Translations under genes and position numbers: made by a program | Assembly: GCF_037975245.1 (NCBI RefSeq) | Contig: NC_092580.1 | Span: 13,734,501 to 13,798,500, forward strand | Origin: Apostichopus japonicus | Taxonomy: Eukaryota; Echinodermata; Holothuroidea; Aspidochirotida; Stichopodidae | Length of the DNA stretch: 64,000 nucleotides | Direction of reading: 5' to 3' | In this document: positions 55,882 through 64,000 of the stretch, in pieces | Numbering within the stretch: the first letter of the stretch is position 1 | Layout of the letters: each line of letters opens with the position of its first letter | Notes under the pieces: generated by a model | Seen by the model: the letters and a program-made list of their open reading frames with translations, nothing else | Database searches by the model: none | What the model was told of the DNA's origin: nothing

Positions 55882-56665
55882 TCAGTGGTGCGTTTTTGTT
55901 GTTGTTAGGTTTTTCTCTTGCTTAGACTTGATGTAATTTTTTGTTGTTGATATAGGTGTGCTATATTACCGTTGGTGCCCTCTACTTCGTCCTCATCCCA
56001 CCATTATGGAAGAAAAGGTTTCCACAAATTCGTCTTTTCATAGAATTAATTTATCATTTTAGTATCATTTCAAATTTTCAAGCAAGTTTCGGGATTTTCC
56101 CAAGGATTCTAATGGAACAAAAGGTAGAGAAATTACCAAATCAAGAATCTCATTGAAATGCACCAGTCTTAGATCTTTAGGATAACGTTTATTACAAATA
56201 ACAATAATTATAATAATGGACATTTATAATGCGCCGGTATCCGTCAAAAGAGACGCTCATGGCGCAGTGACACAAACTGTGCGACAGCAAAACAAATAAC
56301 AATAAACATAGTACAAGACCAAAATGCAAGCAAAAATGAACAATTAATTAAACAGTTTTCATCAGATGAGTCTTGAGAGAGCATTTAAAAGAAGCAAGAG
56401 ATGGACTGTGTTTTACATGTTCTGGAAGGCTGTTCCACAGAGAAGGGGCAGCAGCAGCAGCAAAAGCTCTTTTTGCCCAGTGATCGAAAAGTGAGTGTTT
56501 GGATGCTTTCTATGTCCGCTTTTGGAAACGTGCAGAGACATCTCATTATTATGCATGTGATGGATTTAAATAATTCACTTACAGGTATAACAAAAGTAAG
56601 ATATTAATAAATTAAAAAAATTAGGACAACCATAGCTTGTGATATGAAAACTAATTCATCTAATT
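55882..56665. other. SLC35B4 3' flank
   Basis: Presumed 3' UTR. A reversed copy of the ATT-tail retroelement (AATAATTATAATAATGG, ATAATGCGCCGG, GGCGCAG) lies at about 56195-56270. No further gene seen. Confidence 0.45.
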
Positions 56666-56888
56666 GGAGTGTTAGCTCAGTGGTTAACGCCGGTGCCTTT
56701 CAGTCATAAGGTCCCCGGTTCGAGTCACTCCCAGATTACTGTATGTCGTACAGTTACAGAGTTGTTGACAATTAACAATTCATAATCATGGACGTTGAAT
56801 ATGAATGTAAGAGACTGACTTCGGTCAGCCTGCGGCTTTGATAAGCCAATGAGGCTTCTTTGCGAGTTCCTGCTTGCAGGAGGATCTA
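56666..56888 (+). mobile_element. tRNA-derived SINE, full-length
   Basis: Head GGAGTGTTAGCTCAGTGGTT (A box) and GGTTCGAGTCACTCC (B box) pairs GGAGTG with CACTCC like an acceptor stem. The body has GACTTCGGTCAGCCTGCGGC and ends CTGCTTGCAGGAGGATCTAAT, followed by an A/T-rich tail. Matches 52385-52610 and the fragment at 26430-26508. Confidence 0.8.
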
Positions 56889-56889
56889 A

Positions 56890-59424
56890 TAAAAATATTT
56901 AAAAAAAATATATATATAAAATATAATTCCCAGCCTCATAGCTTAGTTTGTTGAGATATGAAATCGGATGAGTGAATTGGACATTAACGTGTAATTTTTA
57001 TAGATGAAGTACATTGAAAGCTGATAAGGTTTTCATTTAAGATGAAACATGATCATGCTTGCATGTTCAAAATTGCAGTCAACTGTCACATTTTCTTTCT
57101 GATGTTGGCTGCTAGGTTGGCAGCAGACCAAGCTATGAATATACCAAAGTTTCATCACCATATCAGTTTCATTCTTTACTCAATCAGATTTTTTGTTTGT
57201 GACCTGAAATGGAAACGCATATCAATCGTATAAAACAAAATCATGTTTTGGATTTGTTGTTTTGGATTTGTATTCATTTATGTTTTGGATTCATGTTTTG
57301 GACATTCATGGACATTTGGACATTCATGTTTTGGATATGTAAGTGATGAGTAGTCTGGTTAATGGATCTTCATTTGAACCTAACTTGAAATCCATCCAGT
57401 TATCAATATGGTGTATCTTCTGTAAGGGGTTATTAAAAGCAGTGAAAGTTTTGTGTTTCATCAATTTGGAAGGAATGGAAAAAATAGACTCTCCTTCAAC
57501 TTTACGTGACTAGTTTATAATATGTAGGTAGGGTTGGTGGTGGTGGAGGCGGGGGGGGGGGTATGGAGGTGCAAGGAACAGGTTGGATTATTGCATATGA
57601 AAGAGATCGATACAACAATGTGTGGTGTGTGCCAAACAAAAGTTCCATTATAATTTAAAACCAAAGGTTTCAGGTATGTTGCAATAACTGCATTCATAAA
57701 TATGTGCCCAACCAAATTTGACTATTGTGAATGTAGATGTATGTATGTCAGAAAGTCAGTAATAAATACAGTAAAATGAAATCACATTCTCTGTGGGAAT
57801 ACCTATTTGTCAGGTGCTCACTAAAAAATAACTTTAAGAAAACGAATTATATGGTCTGGCTTTGCAGTACATGATGTAAACAGTGTTTCTTAATGTGGTA
57901 GAATTTTCAGATAAAACCATCACATTGTTGAAATGAAACTTGAACTACGAGACAAAATGTCGAAATTTTGTCAGAAAACAGAATTTTGACATAGCACATC
58001 TACTACGTGATTTTATGAAATGACAAATGGTGGGGTACTATTTCTCTTATGTTCTATAGGCTACATTGAAACACGAAGCCAAATTGGATGACTTCATATG
58101 AAAAACTGGTATCACTCACTAACACGGTTTCACATTGGCTCACTTATAAGCAATCATTTTCAAACCTGGTTTCAAGTTAAGTACTCCCAATCTTCCATTC
58201 TCCAGCCCTCTCCCTTCCCGCTCTTAAATATGGATAAGCCACCCCCCTCCCCTCGTTTCTAAATATAGATACCCCGTTTTATAGATAAGCCACCCTCCAC
58301 CACCCTTATAAGATGCACGGTGAAACACCTTACCTCCTTTTGTTAATGAAGATTACCAATATGCAATCTCAAGATATTCAGCAATATGTAGAAAGAAAGT
58401 TCCCCTTCTATTGAAAAGGAATTATAGTAATTTATTTTTTATTTTTATTGAGCCCCTTTTACCCTTTACTTTCACCGTGGTAGTCTGTGTAGGGAACTGT
58501 ATGATAACAACAAAGGCTTAGAATGTCTTCCATGCGAACTAATATCAGTTATGACCAAGTCCTTTCCTTGATTGAATCCCTTTCGACCTGCACTTTGATT
58601 GAACCCTCTTTCACCACGATTGTCTTTATTGTTGTATTTCATTACGATATTACATTGCTTGTTGTGAAGGTCCTCCACGCGAACTAACATTTATATAACC
58701 AATTCCGCCTCTCCTTAATATACTTCCTTGAGCTCAGGGACCCACTGCCCACGGACAGATCATAAAATTTCATAACCCTCAGTTTACCTAATTTTGGCCA
58801 CGCAAAGAAGCCAATATTTGGCTTCTTTTGTTTAAAAATCGTCACGACCAACACTTTATAAGGTTCCGCAACACGTGATCCGACCGTGAACTAAAATGAA
58901 ACTCTTGCGTCTTTGAAACACGCCTAGCGAAGACGATAATGGCTAGAAATGTTTCTAATTGGCTACCTTCGTACGAACGGCAAACGTCGTTTCGTTTCAT
59001 TTAAACTTCACGATTCGGAAAGTATTTGCAGTCAACAAATTATTACTGGACCGATCAAGATCAAGTTTAGAAAGAAAACACCACCATTCACTGCCAGCTC
59101 GTGAAATAGGATTCTATTTATCACACTTATAAGTTTTGGATTAAAAATTCATGTTGGTCGTCAGTGTATTGTGTTCCAGTTGTTCTTGGTGTTTAGGAAA
59201 GAACAAATTGTACGAGCGTCTGTCTCGGGATGTTTATTTTTTAATTTTCGATTTACAACTAACTATATTTTAGGCTATATATACATGTGTGTGTGTATAT
59301 TAATTTATTGCAAGGCATCGAAAACTCGCGGATTTCACTATCCTGTCCAATAGAACAAATGCGCAAGGAGGGATCTTATCGCTTTATCTGATCATCGAAG
59401 CCTCGATTAACAAAACTCCAAACC
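56890..59424. other. Intergenic region before the second GPCR
   Basis: Holds short direct repeats of GTTTTGGATT and GGACATTCATG at 57240-57340, a G run at 57552 and a C-rich stretch at 58200-58310. No coding exon recognised. Confidence 0.4.
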
Positions 59425-60369
59425 ATGTATCAAATACAACTACAAGTCTACGATTTAGTTGTCGCTGTAGGCTTATTAGCTGCTCCTATCAATATATACG
59501 CCTTTTGGATTTTGCATAAATACCCGAGAGTGATGGGTTCGGTAGCGTGCGTTTTCCACAAGGCTCTGGCGATCGTTGACCTATTAACCGCCCTATCCTG
59601 TATCTCATTTGGTCTTCGAATCATCGTCTCGAGGGACTCGGCTGTGTTGGCAATGTTTACAACCATGTCGACCCTCTCCTTCACCTCTAGTTCTGCTCTG
59701 CTGCTGGACGTCATCTGCCTTGATAGATTCTTTGCGATCAAGAAACCGCTCCACCATCTTGTCCATTTCACGCCGAAGAAAGCCAAGGTATACGCCGCAT
59801 TGGTGATCGTTGGAAGTTGTGTCTACATGATGGTTCAATCCTATCTGACATTTTTCGGTGGGACTAGAGGTAAATTTGATCAGTCCGTAACCGACAAACA
59901 GGCCCTCATTAGACAAATTGTGTTCTTCATAACTGCTTTTTTTGTCGTTGCAATTGTAATCACACTCACAGTAATGAATATCCTCTTGCTCATTACGGTA
60001 GTACGAGCGACAAAGCACCAAAGAGCTCTGCGAGGTGATACTCTCGCCAAACACGTCTCGGTAGCCTCTAGGACGTCGATGCGGGTCGCGAAGACGGTGT
60101 TGGTGATGACTGGGGCTTTTTACATTGCCTTTATGCCAGGCATTCTCTGTGTCGGGCTCATGACTGCCGGATTTAACATTGACATATCAATTATTCATGC
60201 CAGTTTCGTAATAATGCAGGGTAATTGTCTCTTTAACCCTTTCATTTATTTAGTCATGATTCCCGCCTTCCGTCGAACTGCCTTGAGAAAATACTGTTTG
60301 AGTCAATGGAATGTAGGAGAAAGTATTGAGAGAGAGTCAGTCGAACTCAACCGAGGGCCAACTTTGTAA
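59425..60369 (+). CDS. Orphan class A GPCR, diverged
   Basis: Intact single-exon ORF of 314 residues with seven hydrophobic helices. Retained landmarks: Asn23 (1.50), Asp52 (2.50), DRF at 100-102 in place of DRY, Pro238 in TM6 and NPFIY at 271-275 in TM7; the cytoplasmic tail is about 30 residues. Missing: the TM3 disulfide Cys (Ala76 at 3.25) and a clear TM4 Trp, and the extracellular N-terminus is only about eight residues. Invertebrate deuterostomes carry large lineage-specific sets of such receptors, and no ligand can be inferred. The upstream region is CpG-containing (58850-59000), which could be its promoter. Confidence 0.85.
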   Translation: MYQIQLQVYDLVVAVGLLAAPINIYAFWILHKYPRVMGSVACVFHKALAIVDLLTALSCISFGLRIIVSRDSAVLAMFTTMSTLSFTSSSALLLDVICLDRFFAIKKPLHHLVHFTPKKAKVYAALVIVGSCVYMMVQSYLTFFGGTRGKFDQSVTDKQALIRQIVFFITAFFVVAIVITLTVMNILLLITVVRATKHQRALRGDTLAKHVSVASRTSMRVAKTVLVMTGAFYIAFMPGILCVGLMTAGFNIDISIIHASFVIMQGNCLFNPFIYLVMIPAFRRTALRKYCLSQWNVGESIERESVELNRGPTL

Positions 60370-60578
60370 TGTAATTAATTAAGATGTCAGATTGTGGATT
60401 CAAGAAAATGTTCAAACTCAAATGAAGAAAATAGGGATAATATCTTTTTTTCTTTTTCTTCTGCATCTATTTCATTCTTCTTTTTATTATTTATCATTGT
60501 TTTATAACCAAAACAATTCCATCGCCTTTAGTGTCTATTTTGATGATTCTCGCGTGATATATTTTGCTCCTTAATAAG

Positions 60579-60584
60579 AATAAA
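60579..60584 (+). terminator. Candidate polyadenylation signal of the second GPCR
   Basis: AATAAA about 210 bases past the stop, followed by a TTGTGTAA stretch. Confidence 0.45.
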
Positions 60585-61045
60585 TTTTACATCTTGTGTA
60601 ACTTCATCAGTGTAAATTTTCACTCTTTATAATGCATTAGCATCGTAATAACTACCTCATATTGGTCAACCAAATGTTTTCAAAATGAAATTTTATTCAT
60701 AAGAATATGTAAATAAGAGCCCCAAAATAGACTGAAACTTGACAAAAAGAACACTAAAAGGCTAGAAGAATTGAAGGGACAGTTGGTAATAAGTAACACC
60801 TCAGAAAATTGCTCTATGAATATTGCTAGACTTAAATAATAAGTTAAGGAAACTAAACAACGGAAAACATTTATTTCCACTTTAATGAACAGACTCTGTT
60901 TAAAGTATCTCTTTCGAGATCCGGCCCTATAGGATTCACAAATGATATATTGCGTATTTGTGCGTGTGTGTGTATATATAGCGCTATACGGCTTGACTGA
61001 ATTCATAGATTCAGTAAACTTAAGTTTAATGTTGAAGTAGATGTG

Positions 61046-61063
61046 TTTAAACATAGGGCTCCA

Positions 61064-61131
<68 letters not shown>

Positions 61132-61161
61132 CAAATATATAGATGGAGCCCTATGTTTAAA
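61046..61161. repeat. AT-cored hairpin with unique arms
   Basis: Left arm TTTAAACATAGGGCTCCATC and right arm GATGGAGCCCTATGTTTAAA are exact complements around about 70 bp of (AT)n. May be a small MITE whose centre is an AT microsatellite. Confidence 0.85.
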
Positions 61162-63299
61162 GAATATTACACTTGTCGATTTAATGTAAATATCACTCAT
61201 ATTCACATAGTTAACAGCATTTTCTGCAAGAATTTATAACTGATATAAATATAGTATACACCCAAAAATCGTTAGAAATGTTTGTCTATTTCATTCAAAA
61301 GATATTGTTTCTAACATTATAAGAAAGATATTGTTAATATGGATATCAGTATCAGAGTTATATGTATACTATGGATATGTAAAAGATTGATATCTATACA
61401 AGTGTTACAGGAACATTAGTATTATATATATGAGTATTTGTATTAATATGTGTATTAGTATCATTATTATGTAACATTCCCGTATCTGAGGAATGTTCAC
61501 ATTGGAGAACGGGAAGTGGGATTGGATTTCGAAACCTCTCCATTAATATTCACTTTAGACAAGTTTATACTGCGTGAGAAAAACTGAAGAGAAGAAGTTT
61601 TAAATCATTTAGGGGGATTCTTTGTTTTTGGTTTAAATTGAATGTAGATATGTTAAAGTGACGTCAAGATTAACTTCAAATAAAAATAAACTAAAGTATA
61701 ACCTCTTCGAAATGATTCATTTTTCATTTATTGTTTAAAGAATTTGAAATAAATTGATAACATTAATGGACCCAATAAATATAGTCAATTTCGACAATAC
61801 TTTTATCAATCGTTAACGTCTATTGACGTGAACAAAAAAAAATCCAGCGTACTTATTAGCAAAACTGTGCGTTTCGAGCTAATTATAGATCTTTTTATAG
61901 TTTAAATAGACCTGTGTTTTAGATTGCACCCTATCAGGTCTAAGATGGTAATTTTTGTCTCGGGGATCACCAGCTCCCCACCCCCTTAACATGTCGGCTT
62001 CAACGTCCCTAGGACCAAATCATTGCATAAAGGTTTCTCCCCTGCCTATATATCAGCCTGCAGGAGAAACTTTTAATTCTACCCCCCACCACACCCTTAG
62101 GCACCTTTAAAACCCGTGCACTCCACTGAATTGTATAGTATGTTACCGTACTTAACCAAACAGAAGAGCATTTATACACGAAGTCTCATATAAACAGACA
62201 CAAAGGAAGCAATTGTTAGTGACGAACGTAATGACTATAGTCTCGAAGGAATCTCTAACCTATATCATATTGGCAGTCAATAATTCCACTTCCCTATATT
62301 GTAATTCCTTTTTCTGTTTTATATCAATATCATGCGGTTCAATGTAAAAAGTATGATAATATCTGTATCCTATCTGAAAGCCAAATTAACTTCTTCGTAA
62401 CAATAACAATTGAACAAAATTTTAAATCTTTTAATAAAACAAAAAAGTTATATATTGTACAGTCATAACAATTTAGATATTTTCGAAAGCGTTCGACAAA
62501 ATGAGGGCGATTTAATTAGTGAAATCTCTTCCTGGTTAAGTTAATGTTTTCAAAGAAATTGAAGAGGCTCTTGAGTTAGCCATCAACAATGGAGTCCAAG
62601 GATGAGGGAGTTAAGTTTAGGTGAATATAATTTCAGTAAAACGTTGATATAATTTAAAGTCTTAATTGAACACGTCGACAAGTGTATTCTTGACTTTGAA
62701 GTATACAGTCGTGACGTATAGAGGCATACCAAACACGGTATAACCTTGGTTAATTCTTATCAATAATTCCTAATCTCAATCCCTAAATATGATATCAATT
62801 TAGGCAAAATTTTGGTATTATTAATTAACGAATAATTATTAATATTGATATGTGTCATATTCCATGCAATTAAGAAGAAACGGGGAAAAATGAGTGCTAG
62901 TATTTAAAATTTTATACAGCCTGTTCAGGCTTTCACTATGTACACTTTAAAGTATAAACCAAACTTATCAAAAATTGATTTAAAGGCTTAATTGATGATA
63001 CTTTCGGCTAATCAGGCCTGATAATAAACTACAAGTCTGAATTTTATTCTTTTATATAAATTGTGTTAATTCAATCATACAAACTATGCTTTTTAACTTC
63101 ATATAAAACAACATGCAGGGCATCTCAGGACGGTGTTCAATTAAAAAATTGTCCCAACACAATTACACATGCATACATACACATGCACATACACAATTAT
63201 ACAATTGTCCCATGCATACACATGCATGTCCCACACATTTGTTATACGTTGTAAAGATGTTATTTGAGGCCATAACTAAATATCTTTATGCTGTCCGAA
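61162..63299. other. AT-rich intergenic region
   Basis: No gene recognised on either strand. Only short ORFs and AT-rich sequence. Confidence 0.4.
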
Positions 63300-63440
63300 A
63301 TCGAACCCAGATAAGACTCGGACTCGGCTCAGTACAGTACAGAGACTCGGCTGCGCAGAACCAGTACTATGACTCGGAATTGTTTGTGAAGGACTTGGAT
63401 AGTCAAATGACTCGAGGACTCGAATTAAGATAAGTGAGTC
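63300..63440. repeat. Degenerate GACTCG-rich repeat
   Basis: GACTCGGACTCGGCTCAG, AGACTCGGCTG, ATGACTCGGAATTG, ATGACTCGAGGACTCG recur at irregular spacing. Looks like an eroded short tandem repeat or a MITE interior. Confidence 0.45.
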
Positions 63441-63484
63441 CAAATCAAAATGTATATGAGAACTATAGAGTCGCCTTGCAAGCA

Positions 63485-63660
63485 AGGGCGGCGGAAGCAC
63501 TTTTAATCTGGGGGGGGGGGGCACCGACATCAAAGGGCACTTTGCAGAAATTCGATTGGAATGATGCAGCCTTATATTTAGTACCCTTTATAACTCTTAT
63601 TGTATTATCTTATTTGCGTATACACATCACTCCATCAACGCCCCCCCCCCCCCCCTCAAG
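63485..63660. mobile_element. Fragment of a G/C-run MITE
   Basis: Starts AAGGGCGGCGGAAGCAC, then a 10-base G run, and ends in a 14-base C run followed by TCAAGAAAAATATGC, resembling the G/C-run inner ends of the hAT-like elements in this window. Right border unclear. Confidence 0.4.
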
Positions 63661-63866
63661 AAAAATATGCATACTAGCACTGCAATATCCAATGTGCAAA
63701 TTGGGAAACAAGGAACAAGTTTTCTTTTGAGACAAAATGAGGTGAAATCATGCTAGTTGCTAATGTAGGAATCTTCCGAATTAGAGTTTATTTCTTGTTA
63801 ATACCTTAACAATTTTTTTCCATTCGAAATAGCTTTGAGTTTGACCCACAGAAATTCATTTAAAGT

Positions 63867-64000
63867 CAGGGGCGTAGCCAGGATTTGCAAAGTTGTATGC
63901 ACGACTATCTGAGCGGAGCGCCACCATCAGTTGGCGCGGAGCGTCAAGAAATTGTTTGGTTTTACAAACCCCTCAGATGGCCGGAAACGGCCCTTCCCGA
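63867..64000 (-). mobile_element. MITE of the 25836/34102 family, cut by the window end
   Basis: Starts CAGGGGCGTAGCCAGG and contains TATCTGAGCGGAGCGCCACC and GGCCGGAAACGGCCCTTCCC, the reverse complement of the family core. Opposite orientation to the other copies. Confidence 0.7.

Overview
Eukaryotic, AT-rich genomic DNA with intron-split genes (GT/AG introns of 0.3-5 kb), many small non-autonomous DNA transposons, tRNA-derived SINEs and long microsatellites. The gene content (EDEM1, DCLRE1B/Apollo, ETHE1, SLC35B4, two single-exon rhodopsin-class GPCRs, a fibrinogen-related domain and a VWFC membrane protein) fits a deuterostome invertebrate. I infer an echinoderm, possibly a sea cucumber; the sequence alone does not prove that.

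Layout. 1-3682 (+): last six coding exons of EDEM1. 7720-8000: a ~70-bp minisatellite. 8257-9855 (-): single-exon DCLRE1B. 12457-12698: PIF/Harbinger-like MITE with TTA target duplications. 13533-21359 (+): complete seven-exon ETHE1, with a fold-back MITE in intron 1, an LTR-like block in intron 3 and a ~500-bp ATC microsatellite in intron 5. 23818-24396 (-): two fibrinogen-domain exons with an in-frame stop. 25836-34409: an 8.6-kb interval bounded by two same-orientation 300-bp hAT-like MITEs and by an exact 8-bp direct repeat; it carries a complete four-exon gene for a single-pass membrane protein with two VWFC domains (28198-31875, -). 35778-36971 (-): orphan class A GPCR. 43132-55881 (+): complete ten-exon SLC35B4. 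59425-60369 (+): second orphan class A GPCR. The last kilobases hold AT hairpins and fragments of the same MITE families.

The genes do not form a pathway. EDEM1 (ER glycoprotein disposal), SLC35B4 (ER/Golgi nucleotide-sugar transport), ETHE1 (mitochondrial sulfide oxidation) and DCLRE1B (telomere and crosslink repair) are unrelated housekeeping genes.

The most interesting signals are: (i) two long inverted repeats in SLC35B4 introns 1 and 4 whose arms are hammerhead-ribozyme-like sequences, one sense copy in intron 1 keeping the conserved core; (ii) the possible composite hAT transposition unit carrying a whole receptor gene; (iii) the VWFC receptor's domain order; (iv) two GPCRs lacking canonical disulfide or motif residues; (v) a fibrinogen-domain gene broken by a Trp-to-stop change.
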